This document shows positions 41,892-50,746 of a stretch of 64,000 bases of DNA, piece after piece. Source of the stretch: Sphingobium faniae (lineage in GTDB: Bacteria > Pseudomonadota > Alphaproteobacteria > Sphingomonadales > Sphingomonadaceae); contig FMTU01000005.1 of NCBI GenBank assembly GCA_900100475.1, forward strand, positions 186,001 through 250,000, written 5' to 3'. Each line of letters opens with the position of its first letter. Within the stretch, counting starts at the first letter, position 1. The translations under genes were made by a program, and so were the position numbers. Under the pieces are notes generated by a model. That model ran no database searches and was not told where the DNA came from. It saw only the letters and a program-made list of their open reading frames with translations.

Positions 41892-43528
41892 TGACACCGA
41901 AAGACGAGCTGCTCTTCCTGGCCCTTGGCGGGTCGGGAGAGATCGGCATGAACGTCAATCTCTACGGTTGCCAGGGCAAATGGGTGATGGTGGACCTGGG
42001 TCTGACCTTCGCCGACCCGGCCTATCCCGGCGTGGAACTGATATTGCCGGACCTGTCTTTTATCGAGAAACGGCGAGACGACCTGCTGGGCATCGTCCTG
42101 ACCCATGGGCATGAGGATCATATCGGCGCCATCCCTTATCTGGCTGCTGATCTGGGCGTGCCGCTCTATGCGACGCCGTTCACGGCGGGCCTCATCCGGC
42201 TGAAGCTGGAAGAAGAGAAGCTGACGAACGAGGTCGAACTCAACGTCATCGACAATGAGGGCAGTTTTGCGCTGGGGCCGTTCGGTTTCCGTTATGTGCC
42301 GCTGGCGCATTCGATCCCGGAAGGCAATGCGGTGCTGATCGACACGCCCCATGGCCGCGTTTTCCACACCGGCGACTGGAAACTGGATGAGAAGCCCCTG
42401 TTGGGCGCGCCCTCCACGCCGGAGGAACTGGCGGCCATCGGCGACGAAGGCGTGCTGGCGCTGGTGTGCGACAGCACCAATGTGTTCAATGCCGAAGCCA
42501 GCGGGTCGGAAGGCGATGTGCGCGAAGGGCTGATGCAGACCATCCCCGGGGCGAAGGGGCGGGTGCTGGTCACGACGTTCGCCTCCAATGCCGCGCGTCT
42601 CCAGACCCTGGGCGAAGTGGCGCAGGCGACCGGCCGCCGTTTGTGCGTTGCGGGGCGTTCGCTGGACCGCATCATCTTGACCGCGCGCAATGCGGGCTAT
42701 CTCAAGGATTTCCCGCCGACCGTCGACTGGGACGATGCGATGGCCCTGCCGCGCAACGAAGTGATGATCATCGCGACCGGCGGGCAGGGAGAGGCGCGCG
42801 CGGCGCTGTCCCGCATCGCTTTCGATTCCCATCCGATCAAGCTGGACACAGGCGATCTGGTCGTCTTTTCCTCCAAGCAGATTCCGGGCAATGAAATCGC
42901 GATCGGCCGCATCCAGAATGCGCTGGCGGCGAGCGGCGTGCTGATGGTCACCGACCGGCAGGCCGAGGTGCATGTGTCGGGCCATCCCGGCCGGCCCGAA
43001 CTGGAAGCCATGTATCGCTGGATAAGGCCGCAGATATTGCTGCCGGTCCATGGCGAGCGGCGGCATATGGCCGAGCAGGCGAGGGTCGGGCTGGCGTCCG
43101 GTATCCGTCAGGCTGTCGTGCAGTCCAATGGCGATCTGTTGCGGCTGGCGCCCGGCGCCCCCGAAAGGATCGGGCAGGAAATCAGCGGGCGGCTGGTGCT
43201 GGACGGCGATGTGATCCTGCCCGCCGATGGCGCGACGATGGCCGAGCGGCGCAAGATCGCGCTACATGGCCAGATCAGCGTGGCGGTGGCGCTGGACCGG
43301 AAGGGGCAGGTGATCGGTGAACCTGCCCTGCGGACCCAGGGCGTGCCCGTGGAAGAGGACAAGGCTGCCTTCCTTCAGGAAGCCGCCAGTGAGGCCGCAG
43401 AAGCGGTCGCCAAGGGATCGCGCGAAGAAGAAGCCTTGCGCGAGCGGGTTCGCCTGGCCGTGCGTCGCACGGCGACACGCTGGACCGGCAAGAAGCCTGT
43501 GGTGGACGTGCTCCTCATTCGGGCGTAA
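41891..43528 (+). CDS. rnj: Ribonuclease J
   Basis: 545-aa metallo-beta-lactamase/beta-CASP ribonuclease with endo- and 5'-3' exonuclease activity in mRNA and rRNA processing. LALGGSGEIGMNVNLYG, the zinc motif HGHEDHIGAIPYL, later metal ligand FHTGDWKLDE, CDSTNV, the beta-CASP region and C-terminal HVSGHPGRPELEAMYRWIRPQILLPVHGERRH. Cytosolic. Confidence 0.96.
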   Translation: MTPKDELLFLALGGSGEIGMNVNLYGCQGKWVMVDLGLTFADPAYPGVELILPDLSFIEKRRDDLLGIVLTHGHEDHIGAIPYLAADLGVPLYATPFTAGLIRLKLEEEKLTNEVELNVIDNEGSFALGPFGFRYVPLAHSIPEGNAVLIDTPHGRVFHTGDWKLDEKPLLGAPSTPEELAAIGDEGVLALVCDSTNVFNAEASGSEGDVREGLMQTIPGAKGRVLVTTFASNAARLQTLGEVAQATGRRLCVAGRSLDRIILTARNAGYLKDFPPTVDWDDAMALPRNEVMIIATGGQGEARAALSRIAFDSHPIKLDTGDLVVFSSKQIPGNEIAIGRIQNALAASGVLMVTDRQAEVHVSGHPGRPELEAMYRWIRPQILLPVHGERRHMAEQARVGLASGIRQAVVQSNGDLLRLAPGAPERIGQEISGRLVLDGDVILPADGATMAERRKIALHGQISVAVALDRKGQVIGEPALRTQGVPVEEDKAAFLQEAASEAAEAVAKGSREEEALRERVRLAVRRTATRWTGKKPVVDVLLIRA

Positions 43529-43538
43529 CGGGTTCTTT

Positions 43539-43808
43539 ATGAACTGGTATGCGATCTTTGCCATCTATGCGCTGTTCTGGGTGATCAGCGCTTTCATCGT
43601 CCTGCCCTTCGGCATCCGCACGCCCGATGAAACCGGGGAAGTGCTGCGAGAAGGGCAGGCGGACAGCGCGCCCAGCAATTTCAGGCCGCGCGTGGTTGTC
43701 CTGCGGGCGACCATCCTTTCGGCGGTTCTGTGCGGGCTTTATTATGCCAATTATGTCGAAGGCTGGCTGACGCTGGAGCAACTGCCGAGTTACAGCCGCT
43801 CGAACTGA
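43539..43808 (+). CDS. DUF1467 family membrane protein
   Basis: 89 aa, two helices: WYAIFAIYALFWVISAFIVLPFG followed by the family motif RTPDETGE, then VLRATILSAVLCGLYYANYVEGWLT. DUF1467 proteins follow rnj or lie near it in alphaproteobacteria; function unknown. Last gene of the nuo-birA-coaX-rnj run. Confidence 0.88.
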   Translation: MNWYAIFAIYALFWVISAFIVLPFGIRTPDETGEVLREGQADSAPSNFRPRVVVLRATILSAVLCGLYYANYVEGWLTLEQLPSYSRSN

Positions 43809-43821
43809 TCGGGTAAGGGAA

Positions 43822-43844
43822 GGGCCGCCGGCTGGTGCGGCTCC
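43822..43844. terminator. Possible bidirectional terminator between convergent genes
   Basis: GGGCCGC and GCGGCTC form an imperfect stem (one G-U pair) between the DUF1467 stop and the stop of the convergent coiled-coil gene. T-runs are weak. Confidence 0.35.
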
Positions 43845-46517
43845 TTATTGCCGCAGCCTTTCGATGGCCTGCGCGAGCGCTACATAGAGCTTGCCCATGT
43901 CGGACGACAGGATCGCCACGCCCAGCGCATTGCCGTCCCGCGCCGACAGGATGATCCGCAGCATCGATTCGAAATCATGGATATAGCGGTTCACATGGTC
44001 GCGAAATTCCGCATCCTCATCATAATGGAGCGCGATTTCCCGCGACTCCCCGGCATCCAGCAGCTTCACCGCGCGCCGGGTGAAGACGCCGCGATCGCCC
44101 TTCAGATAGGATGACCAGGCCGAATCGGTCACGTCGTTGGACAGGATCTTCGTAACGTCGATGGCCGTGCTGTTCAGCGATTCGATCAGCAGGGCGGAGC
44201 GGCGGGCGAAATGATCCCGGTCGCGTTCCTCGGTCGCGCGTTCGGCCTGTTCGATCCGCTGTTCGACATTGGCGCTGGTGTCCGCAATCGTCAGCAATTG
44301 GCGCATCAGCCGTTCGGACGCCTGATGGGCGGTCTTGACCGCTTCCTCGGCCACCTTCGACAATTGCTGGATCTGGGCCGTGACGCGGTCGCCGATCGCG
44401 CGCTCCATGGCCTCCTCGCTGGCGTCGGCAAGGGCCTGCGCCGCGTCGGGAATGGCCCGGCCCAGCGCTTGTCGCGCCCGCTCGGCGGCCTGATCGGCGG
44501 TGTCCTTCACACGCAGCAAGGCCGTCACCAGCAAGGGGCCAGCGCCTTCCGTGATGCGCGTGGCGTCCTGATGCGCGCCGTCGAGCGCCAGCCGCAGCCG
44601 ATCGACCAGGGCGCGATTGGATTCCAGCCCGCCCTGCGTGCTTTCCAGCCATTCGGTCAGGCGGCTGCCCTGACCGCGCAGCAGTTCTTCCGCTTCCTGC
44701 GTGCGGCCCAGCAACGCCTCCGAAATGGCTTCCAGCCGTTCGAGTTCCGGCGTCGTGCTTTCCATCAGCGCGTGGCTGCGCTCCATGCGCGCCTCGAACC
44801 GTCCCAGCGCCGCCGGATAGGTTTCGTCCAGTTCGCGGACGCTCGAATCCAACGCCACAAGCAGGGTTTCCGCGCAGGCGATCAGCTTTTCCGCCGTCAC
44901 CCCGCCGTCGGCCAGCGCGCTGTCGATCCGCTGCGTTTCGGTCGTCAGGCTGGACAGGGCTTCGGTCAACCTTTCCGTGCGCGCGATGGAGGATTGTTCC
45001 AGCGCGCCGAAACGCTCTTCCGCCGCAGCCAGCGTATCGCCCAACTGTCCATGCAGGTTCGCCATCAAGGTGCGCTGTCCTTCGACCAGATCGTTGATCT
45101 GGTGCAGCCGGTTTTCGACCTCGCCCATATTATCGGCAAGGGCGGTGACCGTTTCGCCGCCAATCGCTTCGATATGGGTGCGCGATTGCGTGACGAGCGC
45201 ATCCAGCGTTCTTGCCTGATCGGAAAGCCGCGCGTCGCATTCCGCCAGCGTCGCCTGAACCTGCGCCTGCGTCGCTTCCATCCGCTGCCGCAGATCGGCT
45301 TCGATGGCGTTGATGCTGTTGCTCATGGTGGTCAGCGCCGTCTGACCCGTGGCCGCGATGCCGGTCCGGGACCGGTCGAGCAGTTCTTCGAGATCCGATT
45401 TCCGGTTGTCCAGCCCTTCGCCGGCCGAGGACATCACATGCTGGAGATGGCCGAGCGTCTGGCCGATCTTCTGTTGCAGATGGGCGGTCGTGGCTTCCAT
45501 CTCCTCCGCGAAGGAGGCGCGGGTGGTTTGGGAGATGGTGACGATGCCCTGCCGCACATTCTGGATGAGCGCCTCCAGGGCCGAAGCCTGTTGCTCGATG
45601 GACTGCCGGTTCTCGTCGGTGGCCGCCCGGGCGCTGTGCATGGTCGCTTCCAGGCGGGCGGAGGCGATGCCCGCGATGCCGGTCATCTCCTCGCTGGCCG
45701 CGCGGGTGGCTTCCTGCACCTGCAAAAGCTGGCTCGACAGGCTTTTGGTCGCGGACAAGGTGCGGGCGCGCGTGTCGTCGGACAATTCGCCCAGCGCCTG
45801 AAGCCGCGCTTCCAGCGCATCAATCCGTTCCGACAGGGAATGGCCGTCATCGACGATCCGGGCGGCCATGCGTCCGGCCCGATCTTCAAGGTCCGGCATG
45901 GCGTCGATCAGCGCGGTCATGCGCGCGACAAGCGCCTCGCTTGCCCTTTCGGCGGATTCGGCATCGCGGACGGTGCTTTGCGCGCGGCTGGCGATCAGTT
46001 CGGCCGATGCCTCCATATTGCTGCTGGCGGCGGCGCCATAGCTGTCGAGCAGTTCGGCCTGATCCTGCATGGTCTGGCGCGCCGTTTCCAACTGGCCGGC
46101 GATGCGGCCCAGCCGCAGTTCCAGCAGGTCGGCTTCGGTGCGAAGGGCCTGCGCCGTGTCGAGATAGCGTCGGCTCTCCGTCCGGCTGTTGCGGACGAGC
46201 AGGATATAGCAGACGCCCAGCAGGATGATGGGGATGAGCGCGGTGGCGACCATGGCGGGCCAGACCGACGGGCCTGCCTGCCATTGGCCCGACGATGTGC
46301 CCGCCCAGATGGCGAAGGCCAGCCATGCCGCCGCCAGAATCGCCAAGGCAACCCGCGCCCGCCTGAGCGCGCGATCTGTCTGCGGCGGCGCGCTTTCACC
46401 CTCTTCCATCTCGAAAAGGCTTTGATCCACCGGCGCAACATCTTCCTCGCGCGGAGAGTCGCTCGCGGATTTTTCGTTGTTGCGCCAGAATTCGACGATT
46501 GTGCTGCCCCCGGTCAT
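43845..46517 (-). CDS. Large membrane-anchored coiled-coil protein
   Basis: 890 aa. N-terminal acidic cytosolic segment (1-48), two hydrophobic helices (about 52-70 and 84-108), then roughly 650 residues of Ala/Glu/Leu/Gln-rich helix with repeated methyl-accepting-like or apolipoprotein-like heptads. The last 110 residues look folded and conserved (LNSTAIDVTKILSNDVTDSAWSSYLKGDRGVFTRRAVKLL...EFRDHVNRYIHDFESML). No catalytic motif. Probably structural, for example in polarity, envelope or chromosome organisation; this is inference. Divergent from the Hpt-like gene with an 80-base gap. Confidence 0.75.
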   Translation of the reverse strand: MTGGSTIVEFWRNNEKSASDSPREEDVAPVDQSLFEMEEGESAPPQTDRALRRARVALAILAAAWLAFAIWAGTSSGQWQAGPSVWPAMVATALIPIILLGVCYILLVRNSRTESRRYLDTAQALRTEADLLELRLGRIAGQLETARQTMQDQAELLDSYGAAASSNMEASAELIASRAQSTVRDAESAERASEALVARMTALIDAMPDLEDRAGRMAARIVDDGHSLSERIDALEARLQALGELSDDTRARTLSATKSLSSQLLQVQEATRAASEEMTGIAGIASARLEATMHSARAATDENRQSIEQQASALEALIQNVRQGIVTISQTTRASFAEEMEATTAHLQQKIGQTLGHLQHVMSSAGEGLDNRKSDLEELLDRSRTGIAATGQTALTTMSNSINAIEADLRQRMEATQAQVQATLAECDARLSDQARTLDALVTQSRTHIEAIGGETVTALADNMGEVENRLHQINDLVEGQRTLMANLHGQLGDTLAAAEERFGALEQSSIARTERLTEALSSLTTETQRIDSALADGGVTAEKLIACAETLLVALDSSVRELDETYPAALGRFEARMERSHALMESTTPELERLEAISEALLGRTQEAEELLRGQGSRLTEWLESTQGGLESNRALVDRLRLALDGAHQDATRITEGAGPLLVTALLRVKDTADQAAERARQALGRAIPDAAQALADASEEAMERAIGDRVTAQIQQLSKVAEEAVKTAHQASERLMRQLLTIADTSANVEQRIEQAERATEERDRDHFARRSALLIESLNSTAIDVTKILSNDVTDSAWSSYLKGDRGVFTRRAVKLLDAGESREIALHYDEDAEFRDHVNRYIHDFESMLRIILSARDGNALGVAILSSDMGKLYVALAQAIERLRQ

Positions 46518-46559
46518 GCCCGCCAGTGTAGCATCTTTTCCAGCGACGAAAATGCCCTG

Positions 46560-46594
46560 TTACCAAAACTTAACGCAAGCCAGATAGCGTCTGG
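46560..46594. promoter_or_regulatory. Divergent intergenic region with CtrA-like and palindromic elements
   Basis: TTAC-N6-TTAA (46560-46573) resembles a CtrA site with a one-base shorter spacer. CCAGA-TAGCG-TCTGG (46580-46594) is an inverted repeat ending three bases before the Hpt-like ATG, where a ribosome site would be expected but none is seen. Confidence 0.3.
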
Positions 46595-46597
46595 CCC

Positions 46598-46900
46598 ATG
46601 TCTTATGATCCTGGCGCCCTGAATGCTGCCCTGGCGGCGGCTGTTGGTGACGATTCGGCGTTGATCGCCGATCTCCATGTCGCGTTCATGGAAAGCGCGC
46701 TGCGTCAGGTCGATCTGCTGACGCGGGCGCGGTGCGACGCGAATTGGGAACTGGCGGCCTGGCGGCTCAAGGGGCTGGCGGCCAGTTTCGGGCTGACCGG
46801 CCTGATGGCGCTGGCGGAAGAAGCCGCGCAATCGGCGCCGGGCGATCCCCGGATTCTGAGGCAGTTGAGCGCAGCGATCGCGACCCTCGAACGAGGTTGA
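46598..46900 (+). CDS. Hpt-like protein with Trp in place of the phosphoacceptor His
   Basis: 100 aa, all-helical. AAWRLKGLAASFGLTGLMALAEEAA aligns with the Hpt core (AHxLKGxAxxxG): the LKG motif and following Ala/Gly residues are kept, but Trp55 occupies the His that accepts phosphate. It therefore cannot act as an ordinary phosphotransfer protein; it could bind a receiver domain without phosphate transfer. No Shine-Dalgarno visible before the ATG; possibly leaderless. First of four same-strand genes. Confidence 0.7.
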   Translation: MSYDPGALNAALAAAVGDDSALIADLHVAFMESALRQVDLLTRARCDANWELAAWRLKGLAASFGLTGLMALAEEAAQSAPGDPRILRQLSAAIATLERG

Positions 46901-46985
46901 CGATTTTAGGCCAAGGCGTCGCTTGCGCGATCGCTCCGGCCTTGCGAAAAGACGGCTGCACAAGAACGGGTCTGCTTTTCGCCAT

Positions 46986-48155
46986 ATGACTTTCGCCGCC
47001 ATTTTGAGCGCCAGCCGGGCATCGGGCGATTCGCCCGCGGGTCTGCGCGCGACCTTGCATTTCGCCGGGCAGACGCTGGTCGAATATCAGGCGCGTCAGG
47101 CGGCGCGCGCCGGGGCCGATCGCATCTTCATCATCGTCAACGTCATCACGCCCGCCATTTCGCAGGCGGTCGATCGGCTGGGCGCGGACGGAATCGCGGT
47201 GGCGCTGGTACGCGACATGGTGACGCTGGTGCGCGATATGCCGCGCGACGCGGACAGCCTGATGGTGGCGGATGGCGCGATCATCTCCCAATCGCATTTC
47301 GATGCGCTCGCGGGGGCGCAGGGCGATGCGCTGCTGGTCATGGACGACAGCCGCGCCAGCGCGCCGTTCGAGCGGATCGACGCGGGGCAGCGCTGGGCCG
47401 GGCTGGCGCGCATCGGCCCCGACCTGCTGTTCGGCACGCTGGACATGATCGGCGACTGGGATCTGGCGCTCACCCTCGTGCGCGGCGCGGTTCAGCAGGG
47501 CGCCCGCCGGATCACCGTTCCGCAGGACGACTTGCTGGAAGGGCGCGTCGCACTGGTCGAAGGGCAACAGCAGGCCGATCTGGTGGCGCAGTCCGTCCTG
47601 TCCATGACGTCGCGGTCGGGCCGGACGCGCGGCGGCATCGAACATTATATCTTCGGCCCGATCGCGCGCTTTCTGGGACCGGCGCTGATGCGCAGTCAGG
47701 TGCCCGCGCTACAGGTGCGAATCGCGTCCATGGTGGTCGGTGCGATTGCGCTGGTTCCCGTTGAACTGCATTGGCCGGGCATCGGCTTTTGCCTGCTACT
47801 GTTCGCTCTGCTGCTCTCGGAAGTCAGCGACCGCCTGGATGAACTGGCCTTGCGCTCTCCGCCTTCGGGCTGGATCGCCTTCGTCACGCCTTTCCTGGCC
47901 CTGTTGGGGCTGGCGCGCGCGGGCGGCGCCATGATGGCGACATATCTGGCGTTGATGCTGGCCATATTGCTGGTGGCGGACAGGTGGCGGCGGACAGGAG
48001 GCGCGCGCGCATGGATGGTTTTCACGCCGGGCAGCGCGATCCTGCTGCTTCTGATCGCCGCGCTGCTGGGGGAGGGGGTGGCATGGATGCTCGACATCGC
48101 CATGGTTTGCGCGATCGGTTCGATGGGCGCGGTCATCCTGTTGCGGCGTGGCTGA
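46986..48155 (+). CDS. Nucleotidyltransferase-like domain fused to a membrane domain
   Basis: 389 aa. Residues 1-230 resemble a GT-A/IspD-type nucleotidyltransferase (FAAILSAS, FAGQTLVEYQARQAARAGADRIFIIVN, LMVADGAIIS), but the Gly-rich LAAGxGxR signature and following Pro-Lys are replaced by RASGDSPAGLRA. Residues about 235-389 have some five membrane helices; SEVSDRLDELALR is faintly like, but not, the CDP-alcohol phosphatidyltransferase motif. The start ATG follows a run with no clear ribosome site. Family uncertain; activity doubtful. Confidence 0.6.
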   Translation: MTFAAILSASRASGDSPAGLRATLHFAGQTLVEYQARQAARAGADRIFIIVNVITPAISQAVDRLGADGIAVALVRDMVTLVRDMPRDADSLMVADGAIISQSHFDALAGAQGDALLVMDDSRASAPFERIDAGQRWAGLARIGPDLLFGTLDMIGDWDLALTLVRGAVQQGARRITVPQDDLLEGRVALVEGQQQADLVAQSVLSMTSRSGRTRGGIEHYIFGPIARFLGPALMRSQVPALQVRIASMVVGAIALVPVELHWPGIGFCLLLFALLLSEVSDRLDELALRSPPSGWIAFVTPFLALLGLARAGGAMMATYLALMLAILLVADRWRRTGGARAWMVFTPGSAILLLLIAALLGEGVAWMLDIAMVCAIGSMGAVILLRRG

Positions 48156-48175
48156 CAAATATTTTCCCGACACGG

Positions 48176-48190
48176 TTTAGTGCATTTTAA
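48176..48190. promoter_or_regulatory. CtrA-like site TTTA-N7-TTAA
   Basis: One mismatch from the TTAA-N7-TTAA consensus of the alphaproteobacterial cell-cycle regulator CtrA. Lies 24 bases before the DUF2336-like gene in a short AT-richer gap. Such a match can occur by chance. Confidence 0.3.
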
Positions 48191-48213
48191 CGACGTGCGA
48201 CTAGGGTACCGGC

Positions 48214-49296
48214 ATGAGCGCCTATCCGACCCTTGCTGGATCGACCCAGGCGGACTGCTGGCCGATGACGCGGGTCATGGCTGGCCTGTCCGCCGTACCT
48301 GTCGGCCATGCCATTGATCTGGCGTTTCTTTTTCCTCTGGATGGGCGGGAACGCAACGATGCGCTGACCGCGGAAACGCGGCGGCATCTGGGCGGCTGCC
48401 TGACCGCCATAGAGATCGCCTTCCGCGCCGCCTTGCAGGATGAAGCGCCTGTCGCCGTCATTCTGGACGCATGGCCCGATCCGCTTTGCTGGCCGACCAT
48501 TTGCGCGCAACCCACGATGCTGGGGCCTTCCTTGTTGGCGCATATGCAGATGCGCGCGGGGATCGGCCTGTTGCTGCGACAGTCCGGCTGTCCCGACAGT
48601 GAACGCACCGTGGAGGAGGCCGATTCCGCGCTGCCCGCAGACGATCCGGCCGTTGGGGACGCCCTTTCCGCCCTTGCGCTGGCGGAGGGACGGTGGTTGA
48701 TGGCAGGGGGAGAGGATCAGCCTTTGCGCCCGGATGTTCCAGCGGAATTTTTTGCCGAACTGGTGTGGACGGCGGCGGCCTGCCTCGCGGCGGTCGTCCA
48801 GCGCGCGTCCGGGACGGACGATGCCGTCATCGCCGCGTTCGAGCGGGCCGGAGAGGCGCTGCTGCGGCGTCATGATGAGGCGGTCAGTCCCATATCCATC
48901 GCTGACGTGGTGGTCCGGCAACTGGGCGACCGGGCGGATGGGCCGGAATTGCTGGCAGTGGCCCTGACGCAACGGCGCTTTTTGCTCTTCACCGCGCTGG
49001 CGGCGCGGCGGTTGAGGATGGAAAGCGCGCAACTTGCGGACATATTGCTGTTCGGACCGCTGGATCAGGTCGCGGCCCTGAATCGGTCGCTGGGCGGAAC
49101 GGCTTCGGATCATGTCCACCTTCTTCTGGCGCTGCGTCCGGTCCGGGCGGGCCTGACCGATGCGGCGGTCGTCGCGCAGGCGGAGCATTATCAGTCGCTT
49201 CCGGCGATACAGGCCGATGCGACCGTCAGCGCGCTCCGAACGCCCGCGGCGTTTCGCGCCAAGCTCGATCATCTGCGCCGGGTGACGGCGGGATGA
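48214..49296 (+). CDS. Helical-repeat protein, DUF2336-like
   Basis: 360 aa, almost entirely alpha-helical, Ala/Leu-rich, no signal peptide or membrane helix. The alternation of short helices (LTQRRFLLFTALAARRLRMESAQLADILLFGPLDQVAALNRSLG) recalls DUF2336 proteins, which often neighbour histidine kinases in alphaproteobacteria. Assignment is tentative. Its stop overlaps the kinase-like ATG by four bases, so the two products probably work together. Confidence 0.55.
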   Translation: MSAYPTLAGSTQADCWPMTRVMAGLSAVPVGHAIDLAFLFPLDGRERNDALTAETRRHLGGCLTAIEIAFRAALQDEAPVAVILDAWPDPLCWPTICAQPTMLGPSLLAHMQMRAGIGLLLRQSGCPDSERTVEEADSALPADDPAVGDALSALALAEGRWLMAGGEDQPLRPDVPAEFFAELVWTAAACLAAVVQRASGTDDAVIAAFERAGEALLRRHDEAVSPISIADVVVRQLGDRADGPELLAVALTQRRFLLFTALAARRLRMESAQLADILLFGPLDQVAALNRSLGGTASDHVHLLLALRPVRAGLTDAAVVAQAEHYQSLPAIQADATVSALRTPAAFRAKLDHLRRVTAG

Positions 49297-50711
49297 ACAT
49301 GCCGACGCTTCCGGCCATCATTCAGGCGTCGATTTCGGCCGACGGCATTTTGTTGAGCGCCGATGAGCCTTTGCTGGCGCTTCAGCGCGAGGCGGGCGGG
49401 GATTTGGGCGAACGGTTCGCCATTCCTCAACTGGCCGCCGTCGCGCGATTGGCAATGAAGCTGGGCGTCGCCGTGTCGCGTCCGGTGACTGCGGCCTCGG
49501 CGCGGCACGATATCGACATGTGGGTACGCGCGAAGCCGGAGAGCCAGGCCGTCCACCTATCCGTCATCGACTGGCAGGAACGCCCGGTTTTCTCCGCGAG
49601 CAACAATAGCGGCCTGCTGGAAGCCGACCTTGCCGCCGTGTCGGATGGCTGGAACTGGCAGGTGGATACGCAGTTGCGGTTTCAGATGGTGTTGGAGGGC
49701 GGTGATCTGGATGGCGCTCTGCCAGCGCAGCCGCCGGTACCGGGCAGCCCCTTTTCCAGCTATTTCCAGTTGCAGGTCGATGAAGATGGCGACATGGCCA
49801 TCCTGCGCGGTTTCACGCAGCGCCGGGCGTTTCGCAATCAGCTGGCCTGCCTGATGACTGATCCGGCAAGGCGATTTCATCTTTCCGGTTTTCCGCTGTT
49901 CGACCTGACCGGACAGTTATTGGGGTATCGGGGCAAGGCTTTCGCGCTCGATCTGGCGGTTCCGGTGCCGGAGATCGCGCCGCCTGCCGCCGTCGACTCC
50001 CTTGCTTTCGGCAAGCGGCTGGACCGTTCGCTGCGGCAGCCGCTGGGGCGGATTATCGCTAATGCGGATACGATCAGCGCGCAGTTGGAAGGGCCGTTGC
50101 GCTCCGATTATGCGGGCTATGCGCTGGACATCGCATCGGCGGGGCGGCACCTGATGGCGCTGGTGGACGATCTTGCCGATTTGCAGGCGATAGACCGTCC
50201 CGATTTCACCATTGCTTCGGAAGCGGTCGATCTGGCCGATCTGGGCCGTCGCGCGGCTGGCCTGCTGGGCGTGAAGGCGCTCGACCGGCAGATCCATGTT
50301 CTGGCCCCAGCGATGGACGAAATCATACCCGCAAGGGGCGAGTTCCGGCGCGTGTTGCAGATATTGGTCAATCTGATCGGCAACGCCATTCGCTATGGCC
50401 CGGAAGGGTCGGAGGTCCGGGTGGAAACGGGGCTGGAAGACGGGCTGTCGCGCATCGCCGTGACCGATCAAGGCTCCGGCATCGGGCCGGACGACCGCGA
50501 ACGCATCTTTGAAAAGTTCGAGCGCCTGGGTCGCGACGACCAGGGCGGGAGCGGCCTTGGCCTCTATATTTCACGCAGGCTGGCCCGCGCCATGGGGGGA
50601 GACATCCGCATCGAGGGCGAAGCCGGGCAGGGCGCCCGCTTCATTCTGACATTGCCCTTGGATGAGGAAAGCGGACGGGTCGGCCTGGAGCGCGAGCAGG
50701 CCCTGGATTGA
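49293..50711 (+). CDS. Histidine-kinase-like protein with Arg in place of the H-box His
   Basis: 472 aa, soluble. N-terminal PAS-like sensory region (to about 230), then a dimerisation helix RLDRSLRQPLGRIIANADTI in which LRxPL is kept but the phosphoacceptor His position is Arg245. The HATPase_c domain is well kept: N-box LVNLIGNAIRYGPEGSEV, G1 DQGSGIGPDD, F-box IFEKFERLG, G2 GGSGLGLYISRRLA. It should bind ATP but cannot autophosphorylate at the usual site. Coupled to the helical-repeat gene upstream; the cluster also has an Hpt-like protein lacking its His. Confidence 0.8.
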   Translation: MNMPTLPAIIQASISADGILLSADEPLLALQREAGGDLGERFAIPQLAAVARLAMKLGVAVSRPVTAASARHDIDMWVRAKPESQAVHLSVIDWQERPVFSASNNSGLLEADLAAVSDGWNWQVDTQLRFQMVLEGGDLDGALPAQPPVPGSPFSSYFQLQVDEDGDMAILRGFTQRRAFRNQLACLMTDPARRFHLSGFPLFDLTGQLLGYRGKAFALDLAVPVPEIAPPAAVDSLAFGKRLDRSLRQPLGRIIANADTISAQLEGPLRSDYAGYALDIASAGRHLMALVDDLADLQAIDRPDFTIASEAVDLADLGRRAAGLLGVKALDRQIHVLAPAMDEIIPARGEFRRVLQILVNLIGNAIRYGPEGSEVRVETGLEDGLSRIAVTDQGSGIGPDDRERIFEKFERLGRDDQGGSGLGLYISRRLARAMGGDIRIEGEAGQGARFILTLPLDEESGRVGLEREQALD

Positions 50712-50746
50712 GGAAACCGATGGTGCTGGCCGGGGAAGGCGGACCC

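Noticed and set aside
44211..46622. 803-codon plus-strand frame opposite the coiled-coil gene
   Set aside because: Gln/Arg/Phe/Gly-rich shadow translation. The minus-strand product has coherent membrane helices, coiled coil and a conserved end.
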